Origin: Nonomuraea solani | GTDB lineage: Bacteria > Actinomycetota > Actinomycetes > Streptosporangiales > Streptosporangiaceae | NCBI RefSeq assembly: GCF_900108335.1 | Contig: NZ_FNVT01000013.1 | Location: 124,001 to 188,000 of the forward strand | DNA: 64,000 nucleotides | Reading direction: 5' to 3' | In this document: piece by piece, positions 8,373-15,877 of the stretch | Layout of the letters: each line of letters begins with the position of its first letter | How positions within the stretch are numbered: the stretch's first letter is position 1 | Program-made: the position numbers and the translations under genes | The notes under the pieces: model-generated | Database searches by the model: none | Seen by the model: the letters and a program-made list of their open reading frames with translations, nothing else | What the model was told of the DNA's origin: nothing

Positions 8373-9491
8373 ATGTGGACGAAAATTCTGCCTGTCACGG
8401 CACTCATCGCCTCGGTCTCGCTCACCACCGGGACCGCATACGCCGCACCGACGACGCCTGTCGGCGGCGAGGCTCTGGGGAGCCGCGGCCTGGTCGCCCC
8501 CGAGGGCGTCAAGAAGCCGCCCAAGAGCAAGGCTACGTCCTACGTGATCGCGGACGCGGACACGGGGCAGGTGCTGGCGGCCAAGGACCCGCACGGGCGC
8601 TATCTGCCGGCCAGCACGCTGAAGGCCCTGACCGCGCTGACGCTGATCCCCAAGCTGGACAAGGACCGCAAGGTCCGGCCCAGCCACAACGCCTGCAACC
8701 AGGAGGGCAGCGCGGTCGGCCTGTCGCCCAAGGTGACGTACAAGATCGACGATCTCTTCAAGGGCCTCATGATGTCGTCGGGCAACGACACCGCCATGGC
8801 CCTGGCCGAGGCCAACGGCAGCCTCACCCAGACCATGCGTGACATGAACACCGAGGCCAAGCGGCTGCAGGCGAACGACACGGTGGCCAAGACGCCCAGC
8901 GGCCTGGACAAACCAGGACAGAGCAGCTCGGCCTACGACCTGGCCCTCATCGCCCGCGCCGGCCTGGCCAACCCCGACTTCAAGCGCTACATCAGTACGA
9001 AGACCGCCAAGTTCCCGGCACCCAAGGGCTACTACGAGATCAGCAACCACAACAAGCTGCTCTGGCGCTACGACGGCATGGTCGGCGTCAAGAATGGCTG
9101 GACCTCCAAGGCGCGGGCCAGCTTCGTGGGCGCGGCCACCCGGGGCGGCCACACGATCGTGGTGACCATCATGCGGCACGAGGGCTTCTTCTGGGAGGAG
9201 GTGTCCGACCTGCTCGACTGGGGTTTCTCGGTCAGGGGCAAGGCCGCGCCGGTCGGGCGGCTCGTGGACCCGCTGCCGGCCTCGGCGCTGGCCGCGCCCC
9301 AGCAGCAGGCGTCCGCGCCGGCCGCCTCGGTCACCCCGGCCGCCCAACCGCCGCTGATGGAACGTGCCGCCCGCAAGCAGGACGACTCCACCAGGACGGT
9401 GGGCTCGGTAGTGATCGGTGGCGGGCTGCTGTTCGGGCTGATCTGGCTCGGTTACGGAATCCGCCGCAGGCGCGCCCGCTCACGCTCCTGA
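8373..9491 (+). CDS. D-alanyl-D-alanine carboxypeptidase (S11 family)
   Basis: A 372-residue secreted, membrane-tethered penicillin-binding protein that would trim the terminal D-Ala from peptidoglycan stem peptides. It has a signal peptide (cleavage near TAYA-APT), then all three active-site motifs: S81-T-L-K84, S136-G-N138 and K240-N-G, the last being the actinobacterial form of KTG. A Pro/Ala-rich linker follows and a C-terminal transmembrane helix ends in an Arg-rich tail (GIRRRRARSRS). The order with the small membrane protein and YihY is conserved in actinomycetes. Confidence 0.92.
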   Translation: MWTKILPVTALIASVSLTTGTAYAAPTTPVGGEALGSRGLVAPEGVKKPPKSKATSYVIADADTGQVLAAKDPHGRYLPASTLKALTALTLIPKLDKDRKVRPSHNACNQEGSAVGLSPKVTYKIDDLFKGLMMSSGNDTAMALAEANGSLTQTMRDMNTEAKRLQANDTVAKTPSGLDKPGQSSSAYDLALIARAGLANPDFKRYISTKTAKFPAPKGYYEISNHNKLLWRYDGMVGVKNGWTSKARASFVGAATRGGHTIVVTIMRHEGFFWEEVSDLLDWGFSVRGKAAPVGRLVDPLPASALAAPQQQASAPAASVTPAAQPPLMERAARKQDDSTRTVGSVVIGGGLLFGLIWLGYGIRRRRARSRS

Positions 9492-9499
9492 GTGCTCTT

Positions 9500-10447
9500 T
9501 CACGCTTCTGAGGTCTCCGGCTCGGCGCCCGCGGGTGGAATCGGCGTCGGGGCCGGGGGCGGGCAGAGGCCGGCGGTGGCCGTCCAGGCGGCGACGTAGA
9601 GGACGAGCCTGGCCGAGAAGTTCATCCAGATCAGCAGCCCTACGATGACGGCGAACGTACCGTAGACCGGGTTGTTCAGGGTGCTCGCCAGCAGCAGCGT
9701 CGCCACCTGCTTGAGCACCCCGAACCCGATCGCGCCGAGCAGCGCGCCCTTGGCGATCACCTTGAACGGCTGGCTCGGCCGGGCCACCCAGCCGAGCAGG
9801 ATCATGAACAGCAGCCAGTCGGCCCCCACGCTCGCCGACACCCCGGCGACCCTGAGCCCGAACGCGGCCAGCGGGGACTCACTGCCGAACACGAAGTGCA
9901 GGATGTTGTCGGTGGCCGTCGTGGCAAACCCCGCGACCAGCACCGACACGATCGCCGTCACCCCGATCATGAGCAGTGAGGCCAGGTCGCGCAGCTTGCC
10001 GACGAAGAAGTTCAGCGGCGGCTCGGTGGTCATCGACATCTCCCGCAGCGCCCAGCGCAGCGCGTCGAGCGCGCCGAGCCCGGCGTAGAGGAGACCGAGC
10101 AGGCCGATGATTCCGGCGGCCACCTTGGCCGTGGCCATGCTCTCCAGCGGCAGTTGTTCGGCGATGCCCGGCAGCCGCTCCTCGATCGCCTGCTGCAGGG
10201 CCTTCCTGGTAGCGGCGCTGGTCGCCACCACATAGCCGAGCATCGCGTACGACAGCACGATCAGCGGGAAGAAGGACAGGAACGCGAAGTAGGTGACCGA
10301 GGCCGCCAGCCGGTCGCCGAACTGGAACTGGTAGCGCTGTATCGCCCGCAGCAGGTGGTCGAACGACAACCGCCGGACCCGCCAGTCGGCCACCCTCCGG
10401 CGGCCCCCGGCCTTCACCGACTCGATCCGCTCCGCCAGACTCGCCAT
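9500..10447 (-). CDS. YihY/BrkB-family inner-membrane protein
   Basis: A 315-residue polytopic membrane protein. The N-terminus contains the family pattern YQFQFGDRLAASVTYFAFLSFFPLIVL, followed by about six hydrophobic helices and a short Pro-rich cytoplasmic tail. YihY was once called ribonuclease BN, wrongly; some members are thought to be transporters or envelope factors. Conserved as a neighbour of the carboxypeptidase gene. It converges on that gene with an 8-base gap and no obvious hairpin. Confidence 0.88.
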   Translation of the reverse strand: MASLAERIESVKAGGRRRVADWRVRRLSFDHLLRAIQRYQFQFGDRLAASVTYFAFLSFFPLIVLSYAMLGYVVATSAATRKALQQAIEERLPGIAEQLPLESMATAKVAAGIIGLLGLLYAGLGALDALRWALREMSMTTEPPLNFFVGKLRDLASLLMIGVTAIVSVLVAGFATTATDNILHFVFGSESPLAAFGLRVAGVSASVGADWLLFMILLGWVARPSQPFKVIAKGALLGAIGFGVLKQVATLLLASTLNNPVYGTFAVIVGLLIWMNFSARLVLYVAAWTATAGLCPPPAPTPIPPAGAEPETSEA

Positions 10448-10473
10448 TCACTTCCCTTACCCAGGGGCGACGA

Positions 10474-11739
10474 TCACGCTCCCACCACCGCCTCGGCGGA
10501 CTCGGCCAGGGTCGTGAGAACCGTCGCCAGATCGTGGTGGAGCAACTGCCCACCACGCTTGACGGCACGCCCCGCGACGATGACGGTGTCGACGGAAGAA
10601 GTGTCGGCGTTGAGCACGACGGCGCCGATCGGGTCGTGGGCGGCCGCCATGCCGAGCGTGTCGGTACGCAGGAGCAGCAGGTCCGCCTGCTTGCCCGGCC
10701 GCAGCGAGCCCACGACGTCGTCGAGCCCCACCACCTCGGCGCCCTCGATGGTGGCCATGCGCAGCGCGTCACGGGTGGTGAAGCCGAGCCCGGCGCCGTC
10801 GGGGCGGCCGCGTTCGAGCAGGTGGATGGTGCGCATCAGGGAGAACATGTCGCCGGGCGAGCAGACCACGGTGTCGGCGCCGAGCGCGGTCGGGACGCCC
10901 GCCGCCCTGGCCCGCCCGGTGGCCGGGTAGCCCATCCCCAGGTTCATCTCGTCCACGGGCGCGAGCGAGACGCTGCCGCCGGCCGCGGCGATGCGCTTGA
11001 AGTGCTCGTCGGTGTAGTTGAGCGCGTGCACGAACGTCGTGGGTACGCCGAGCAGCCCGTTGGACTCCAGGAAGTCGAGCCCGCTCGCGGCGCCGTCCAG
11101 GCTGTGCCCGAGGTGCGAGGTGACCCGCAGGCCGAGCTCCGCGGCCAGCCGCCACTCCACCAGCGCGCGCTCCTCCCCCGCGATCTCCGGGCCCAGGGCG
11201 GCGAGCGCCATCGTGACCAGGCCGGAGTCGTCGGGCAACCGCTCGCGCACCCGCCGGGTGCCTTCCTCGAAGTCGTCGCCCCCGTTGCAGTAGCCGAACA
11301 CGGCCCTGATGCCGGACTCGCGCAGCGCCCGCAGCGCGGCGTCCGTGTGGTCGGGGCTGAGCTGGATGTGCGACCAGTCGAGCAGCGTGGTGACGCCCGT
11401 GTCGAGGCTCTCCAGCGCGCCCGCCAGGTTGCCGGCGTAGACGTCCCGCGGGCGGAAGCGGCCGGCGAGCTCGCCGACGATGCGCCGCATGTAGCCGGGG
11501 AAGTCGACGTCGGGCGCGACGGCCCTGATGGCGGCCTGCCAGGTGTGCCGGTGGGTGTCGACGAAGCCGGGCAGCACGATCCGGCCGGTCGCGTCGATGA
11601 CCTCCGCGCCGGGGACGTCGGGCAGGCCGGGGCCCACCTCGGCGATCACGTCGCCCTCGATCCGCACGTCGGCGCGGCCGAGGACGACGGGCTGCGGCTC
11701 GGTGTCGATGACGACGCCGTTCTTGATCAGAGTTGTCAT
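10474..11739 (-). CDS. amidohydrolase-superfamily deaminase/chlorohydrolase
   Basis: Metal-dependent hydrolase of 421 residues in the AtzA/TrzN/guanine-deaminase branch. It has the N-terminal beta-sandwich, the metal motif DTHRHTWQAA, a second metal His in VTSHLGHS, a His in FVHALNYT, the late Asp in ALGADTVVCSP and the C-terminal GSLRPGKQADLLLL. Likely reaction: hydrolytic loss of an amine or chloride from a heterocycle (8-oxoguanine, isoxanthopterin or triazine types are possible). The ATG at 11739 replaces a longer frame that would run through the operator. A divergent MarR regulator and the palindrome at 11742-11768 suggest substrate-induced expression. Confidence 0.82.
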   Translation of the reverse strand: MTTLIKNGVVIDTEPQPVVLGRADVRIEGDVIAEVGPGLPDVPGAEVIDATGRIVLPGFVDTHRHTWQAAIRAVAPDVDFPGYMRRIVGELAGRFRPRDVYAGNLAGALESLDTGVTTLLDWSHIQLSPDHTDAALRALRESGIRAVFGYCNGGDDFEEGTRRVRERLPDDSGLVTMALAALGPEIAGEERALVEWRLAAELGLRVTSHLGHSLDGAASGLDFLESNGLLGVPTTFVHALNYTDEHFKRIAAAGGSVSLAPVDEMNLGMGYPATGRARAAGVPTALGADTVVCSPGDMFSLMRTIHLLERGRPDGAGLGFTTRDALRMATIEGAEVVGLDDVVGSLRPGKQADLLLLRTDTLGMAAAHDPIGAVVLNADTSSVDTVIVAGRAVKRGGQLLHHDLATVLTTLAESAEAVVGA

Positions 11740-11741
11740 GC

Positions 11742-11768
11742 CTGAAAGCTTAATAAGAAGCTTTTCAG
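11742..11768. promoter_or_regulatory. inverted-repeat operator, MarR/amidohydrolase
   Basis: CTGAAAGCTT (11742-11751) is mirrored by AAGCTTTTCAG (11758-11768), one inserted T apart from perfect. It starts two bases beyond the amidohydrolase start codon and 32 bases before the MarR start. An AT-rich palindrome in this position is typical for a MarR repressor that controls itself and its neighbour. Confidence 0.7.
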
Positions 11769-11800
11769 AAAGCAATCTGGTTCTGGGTATCCTCGGGAAC

Positions 11801-12307
11801 GTGAAACCGGATGAGATCGACGAGCTGGTGCCCCGCTGGAAGGAGGCGGGCATGTCGTCGTCGCTCATCGCCACGCTTGAGCTCGGCAAACGGATCTCGC
11901 GGCTGCACCTGCTGTTCGAGCAGGCGATCAAGGCCGAGCTGGCGGAGCTGGGGCTGACCTATGCCGAGTTCGACGTGCTGATGGCGCTGAACCGGGCGGC
12001 TCCGCCGTACCGGATGAAGCCGAGCGAGCTGTCGAAGGCGCTGCTGCTCACCTCGGGGGGCATCAGCAACGTGCTGCAGCGGCTTACGGCGGCCGGGCAT
12101 GTGGAGCGTGAGGACAACGCTGGGGACGCGCGCAGTCGCTGGGTCCAGTTGACGGAGAGCGGGCGGCAGGTCGCGACCTCGGCCCTGGGGGCCTCGTCGC
12201 GGGCCTACTCGGACGTTACGGCGGGGATCGAGGAGGAGGCGGTGCGGCGGGCGGCGGACGCGCTGCGCGAGGTCCTCACCCCGATGAAACGCCGCCGCTA
12301 CCGGTAG
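11801..12307 (+). CDS. MarR-family transcriptional regulator
   Basis: A 168-residue winged-helix repressor. It shows an N-terminal dimer helix (LIATLELGKRISRLHLLFEQ), the recognition region (KPSELSKALLLTSGGISNVLQRL), the wing (REDNAGDARSRWVQLTESGR) and a C-terminal dimer helix. The start is taken as GTG at 11801: earlier in-frame starts would place the operator inside the coding region, although an ATG at 11738 that overlaps the neighbour's start codon cannot be excluded. It probably represses the divergent amidohydrolase gene and responds to its substrate. Confidence 0.85.
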   Translation: MKPDEIDELVPRWKEAGMSSSLIATLELGKRISRLHLLFEQAIKAELAELGLTYAEFDVLMALNRAAPPYRMKPSELSKALLLTSGGISNVLQRLTAAGHVEREDNAGDARSRWVQLTESGRQVATSALGASSRAYSDVTAGIEEEAVRRAADALREVLTPMKRRRYR

Positions 12308-12373
12308 ATCCCTTCCCGTCCGCCACACTTCGGCCGAGGTCCTTTCGGAGATGGGACGGGGCGGGGTGGGTGG

Positions 12374-13234
12374 TCAGTGGAGGTTGTGGCGGGTGGACCA
12401 GGCCGCGATCGCTGTGGCGATTTCCGAGGGGCGGTCCTCCTGGGCGTGGTGGCCGGCCGGGCCGCAGGGTTCGATCTCCAGGGCGGCGATGTGGCCGGCG
12501 CACCAGGCGGCCATGTGTTCCGTGATCAGGAGCGTCGGAGAGGAGTCGAAGGTCAGCAACAGCTTGGGGACCTCACGACTGCCGGCCAGCCACGGGCCGT
12601 AGCCCGCGACGCGCGACGCCACGTCGGCGGGGTCGCCGTCGAGCGGTGACGAGCGCGCCCACTCCAGCAGCGGACGCCGGCTCTCGCGGTCCGGGTACGG
12701 CGCCAGGTAGGGCTCCAGCTCCTCCGCCCCCAGCGGCGTCAGCACCCCGCCGGTGTACGCGGTCTCCACGAGGAAGTTCTGGTCCAGCACCAGCGCCTCC
12801 CCACCGGGCCCCCGGATGGCCTCGGCCCGCGCACGGGGCCCCTCGCCCAGGTCGGCCCAGCTCATCTCCCGCACGATGGTCTCCAGGAACGCCACCCCGC
12901 GCACCCGCCCCGGATGACGGGCCGCCCAGTCGAAGGCGAGCGCGCCGCCCCAGTCGTGGCCGACCAGCACCACCTCCTCCAGCCCGAGCGCGTCGAACCA
13001 GGCGTCGAGGTAGCGGGCGTGGTCGGCGAACCGGTACGGGATATCCGGCTTGCCGGAACGGCCCATGCCGATGAGGTCGGGGGCGAGCAGCCGCCGCCCG
13101 GGAGCGGCGACCCCGGGCATGACCTTCCGCCAGGCGTGCGAGGAGGCGGGGTTGCCGTGCAGGAACACGTAGGGGACGCCGGCGCCGGAGTCCTCGTAGT
13201 ACATGGTCGAGTCGAGCACCTCGATGAAGGGCAT
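12374..13234 (-). CDS. haloalkane dehalogenase / alpha-beta hydrolase
   Basis: A 286-residue cytoplasmic alpha/beta hydrolase resembling HLD-II dehalogenases. The oxyanion motif is HGNP (Asn28 being one halide ligand), the nucleophile motif is GHDWGG (Asp94, with halide-ligand Trp95), the probable acid is Glu118 in FLETIV, and the base lies in GHHAQEDRP. An Asp nucleophile followed by Trp plus HGNP separates it from ordinary esterases; an epoxide hydrolase is the alternative but would usually have HGFP. It would hydrolyse carbon-halogen bonds. Transcribed divergently from a MarR gene, with three palindromic operators between. Confidence 0.82.
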   Translation of the reverse strand: MPFIEVLDSTMYYEDSGAGVPYVFLHGNPASSHAWRKVMPGVAAPGRRLLAPDLIGMGRSGKPDIPYRFADHARYLDAWFDALGLEEVVLVGHDWGGALAFDWAARHPGRVRGVAFLETIVREMSWADLGEGPRARAEAIRGPGGEALVLDQNFLVETAYTGGVLTPLGAEELEPYLAPYPDRESRRPLLEWARSSPLDGDPADVASRVAGYGPWLAGSREVPKLLLTFDSSPTLLITEHMAAWCAGHIAALEIEPCGPAGHHAQEDRPSEIATAIAAWSTRHNLH

Positions 13235-13247
13235 ATCGAGCTTCTTT

Positions 13248-13305
13248 CGTTCGTGTGACTAACGTTCGTGACACTAACGAAGTTACATCGTTAGTGCGAC
13301 TAACG
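13248..13305. promoter_or_regulatory. three 17-bp palindromic operators, MarR/dehalogenase
   Basis: The divergent spacer holds three copies of CGTTmGTnnnACTAACG: 13248-13264 and 13263-13279 (each one mismatch, sharing two bases) and 13289-13305 (perfect: CGTTAGTGCGACTAACG). Centre spacings are 15 and 26 bases. They lie between the start codons of the dehalogenase (13234) and the MarR gene (13326), so MarR is the obvious ligand. Confidence 0.8.
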
Positions 13306-13325
13306 CAACGGGTAGGATCGCCGGC

Positions 13326-13793
13326 ATGACGGACACCATGGACGAGCAGGACACCCCGGCACCGCTGCGCGTCCTCCCCAGCCGGATGTTGTCGCTGGTC
13401 GCGATGCACTCCGACCGGCTGGTGAGCGACGGGCTGGCGGGCGCGGACGCCCGTAAATGGCACTACGCGGCGCTCGTGGCGCTGCGCGAGTCCGGCCCTG
13501 CGAGCCAGGCCGGCTTGAGCCGCCGCACCGGCATCTACCGCAGCGACCTGGTCGCCGTCATCAACGAGCTGTCCGAGCGCGGCTTCGTGGAGCGCGCCCC
13601 CGACCCCGCCGACCGCCGCCGCAACGTCATCACCATCACCGCCCAGGGCCGCCGGCAGCTCGACCGGCTGGACGAGCTGATCTCCAGCCTCCAGGACGAC
13701 CTGCTCGCGCCACTGACTCGACCGGAACGTGAGGAATTCACCGGATTTCTGACCCGGCTGCTGGCCCATCACACCCGGCGCGAACCTTCCTGA
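13326..13793 (+). CDS. MarR-family transcriptional regulator
   Basis: A 155-residue winged-helix protein: helix-turn-helix GLSRRTGIYRSDLVAVINEL, wing APDPADRRRNVITITAQGRR, and flanking dimer helices. Divergent from the haloalkane dehalogenase and next to three matching palindromes, so it is probably an autoregulated repressor of that gene that senses the haloalkane, its product or a similar small molecule. The effector cannot be read from sequence. Confidence 0.87.
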   Translation: MTDTMDEQDTPAPLRVLPSRMLSLVAMHSDRLVSDGLAGADARKWHYAALVALRESGPASQAGLSRRTGIYRSDLVAVINELSERGFVERAPDPADRRRNVITITAQGRRQLDRLDELISSLQDDLLAPLTRPEREEFTGFLTRLLAHHTRREPS

Positions 13794-13874
13794 GCAGGGC
13801 CGAAACCATGGCAGCCGCGCATTGGGAGCCCTAGCCTGTGGGATGTCGGGAACGATCCAGGAGGCGTCGCGCCC

Positions 13875-15065
13875 ATGGCCGAAATCAGCACCGGGCAGAT
13901 GGTCAGGCTCCAGCGCGAGCGCCGGGGCATGAGCACCACCGCACTGGCCACCCAGTCCGGCTGCACCCCCAGGCACATCGAGCTCATCGAGCACGGCAAG
14001 CGGACACCGTCGCTCCCCCTGCTCAGGGAGATCGCCAAGGTGCTGGGCGTACGTACCGCGGTCCTCTTGGGAGAGACCCCGCGCGACTCCCATGAGCCGA
14101 GCCGGCCGCAGATCAGCGACATCGAGCGGGCGCTGTTCACGTGCCGCTCGATGGCGCCCGACATCGAGCCGCCCGACGCCGAGCAGCTCTCAGAACGGGT
14201 GTCGGCGGCGCGCAACGCCTGGTTCACCTCGACGCGCCGCTACTCGATCCTGATGGCGGCGCTGCCCTCACTGGTCTCCGACGCCGAGAGCCTGGCCCTT
14301 GATCGCACGCCGTCGGCCTACAGCGTGGCCACGGACGCGTACCTGCTGGCCAGAGGGGTGCTCAAGCACCTGCGCCGGGTGGACCTGGCGCATCTCGCGG
14401 CCGACCGGGCGATGCGCTTCGCCGAGGAGTCGGCGGATCCGCTGATGGTCGCGTGGGCGTACTGGAACCTGGGGCAGTCGATGTTGTCGGACGACATGCA
14501 CCAGATCGCGTACGACGTCGCGCGGCGCGGCATCGAGCTCCTGGAGCCGCACGTCGGCGACGGCGACGACCGCCACCTCAAGGCGCTCGGCGCCCTGCAC
14601 CTGCTCGCCGCGATCGGCGCGGCCCGGATGGGCGACGACGACGAGGCCAGAGAGCGGGTACGCGGTCCCGCCGCGCAGCTCGCCGAACGCGTCGAGGACG
14701 GGTCGGGCGTCTACGACCTGGCCTTCTTCGGCCCCACCAACGTCGCCATCCACATGGCCAGCATCGAGAACGACACCGGCCGCCCCGAGGCGGTGCTGCG
14801 GATCGCCGACGACATCGACCTGCGCCGCACACCGTCGATCGAGCGGCGGACCACCCACCTCGGCCACGTCGCCCGCGCCTGCGAGGACCTGGGCGACGAC
14901 GCCGCCAGCCTGCTCCACCTCCTGCGCATCGAGCGTGAGTGCCCGGAGGAGCTCGACCACAAGCTGCTGCTGAGGGAGATGGTGCGGTCGCTGGCGCGGC
15001 GGGCGCGGCCGTCGTGGGCTCCGGAGGTGCGCTATCTGGCCGAGCGGCACGACATTCCCATCTGA
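13875..15065 (+). CDS. XRE-family regulator with TPR-like C-terminal domain
   Basis: A 396-residue protein with an N-terminal Cro/C1 helix-turn-helix (MVRLQRERRGMSTTALATQ through HIELIEHGKRTPSLPLL, residues 8-50) and a long helical remainder of probable TPR-type repeats, such as HLAADRAMRFAEESADPLMV and HLGHVARACEDLGDDAASL. This layout is common in actinomycetes, where the helical part may bind a peptide or partner protein. AGGAGG lies 12 bases before the ATG. Two small ORFs follow on the same strand and may belong with it. Targets unknown. Confidence 0.82.
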   Translation: MAEISTGQMVRLQRERRGMSTTALATQSGCTPRHIELIEHGKRTPSLPLLREIAKVLGVRTAVLLGETPRDSHEPSRPQISDIERALFTCRSMAPDIEPPDAEQLSERVSAARNAWFTSTRRYSILMAALPSLVSDAESLALDRTPSAYSVATDAYLLARGVLKHLRRVDLAHLAADRAMRFAEESADPLMVAWAYWNLGQSMLSDDMHQIAYDVARRGIELLEPHVGDGDDRHLKALGALHLLAAIGAARMGDDDEARERVRGPAAQLAERVEDGSGVYDLAFFGPTNVAIHMASIENDTGRPEAVLRIADDIDLRRTPSIERRTTHLGHVARACEDLGDDAASLLHLLRIERECPEELDHKLLLREMVRSLARRARPSWAPEVRYLAERHDIPI

Positions 15066-15154
15066 ACCGCGAACTCTGAGTTCGGTGTCCGCGAACTGCC
15101 AGATCTTGCGCCCGAGTTCGTCACGGACCGGCGTGTCGATGCCACGCTGCGCTC

Positions 15155-15349
15155 ATGACCCGAGCGCCGAGTGCCGATTTCGTCATGGAACGCCTGCTGG
15201 AAGAGGCGGCACGAGAGTTTCCCGGGTGGGCGTTCGAGCGGAATCAATCGAGCTGGACGGCCGCCCGCGACGACGTCCGGTACACCCGGCCCAGTCTGGC
15301 CGCCCTGCGTGCCCTGCTGCGCGTGCACCGGGCCGCGCGGAGGAGATGA
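15155..15349 (+). CDS. small hypothetical protein downstream of XRE regulator
   Basis: A 64-residue acidic-then-basic protein with no signal peptide or membrane segment. It contains FPGWAFERNQSSWTAARDD, whose P-x-W...W-T-A spacing recurs in the next gene, so the two may be distant relatives. No strong ribosome site precedes the ATG. Position after an XRE/TPR regulator and before a second small ORF suggests a small module. Function not recognised. Confidence 0.5.
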   Translation: MTRAPSADFVMERLLEEAAREFPGWAFERNQSSWTAARDDVRYTRPSLAALRALLRVHRAARRR

Positions 15350-15353
15350 TTTC

Positions 15354-15629
15354 ATGCCGTTGGAGAGTGCGTCTTCCGAGAGCGATCTCGTGGGACGGCA
15401 GCTCGAGGTCCTGCGTAGCACCTACCCGGCGTGGAAGATCTGTTTCCGGCACGACGAGCCGGGCACGGCCAGGTGGACGGCCGTGCTCCGGCGGCCGATC
15501 ACGGCTCAGATGACGGCCGCGGGGCTCCGGCAGCGCATCGACGGCCCCGACGCCATCACCCTCGCCGGCGCCCTCGCCCATCAGGCCGCCCTCCTGCACA
15601 CCCGCCGAGCCGGCGCGTGGCCGGCCTGA
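15354..15629 (+). CDS. small hypothetical protein (P-x-W / W-T-A core)
   Basis: A 91-residue soluble protein that starts four bases after the previous stop, with AGGAG eight bases upstream of the ATG. The core reads STYPAWKICFRHDEPGTARW followed by TAVLRRP, then a helical C-terminus (AGALAHQAALLHTRRAG). The family is familiar as a small hypothetical in actinomycetes, usually beside XRE regulators, but no function is known to me. Confidence 0.6.
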   Translation: MPLESASSESDLVGRQLEVLRSTYPAWKICFRHDEPGTARWTAVLRRPITAQMTAAGLRQRIDGPDAITLAGALAHQAALLHTRRAGAWPA

Positions 15630-15829
15630 GGCATTTGCGCGGTCCGCGCCGTTGTGGTGCATTGATGAGGTGATCACCAAGCGGGTCGACTGACTGAACG
15701 ACGCCGCGCCGCCGGTATCCGGTCGTGGTGGCCGTGCTCGCCGGGGTCCTGTACGTGGTGGGAATGCGGCCGCCGGTGTACGACGCGCCGGTCACGGCGG
15801 CCCGGATCCTCGGCCGCCCGAACGAACTT

Positions 15830-15876
15830 CGGGCGGGACCACGGGCCCCCGCCATGGGGTCCCGTGGTCCCGCCCG
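15830..15876. terminator. strong hairpin terminator upstream of the MFS stop codon
   Basis: A perfect 16-bp stem pairs 15830-15845 (CGGGCGGGACCACGGG) with 15861-15876, and the loop can extend it by four more pairs (CCCC/GGGG). It lies one base beyond the stop of the minus-strand MFS gene and downstream of the small plus-strand ORFs, so it can serve both directions. The rest of 15630-15829 shows no convincing gene. Confidence 0.75.
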
Positions 15877-15877
15877 A

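Noticed and set aside
15725..15829. Short plus-strand frame (VLAGVLYVVGMRPP...) before the MFS terminator
   Set aside because: Runs into the terminator stem and onward antisense through the MFS gene; too little to call even as a remnant.
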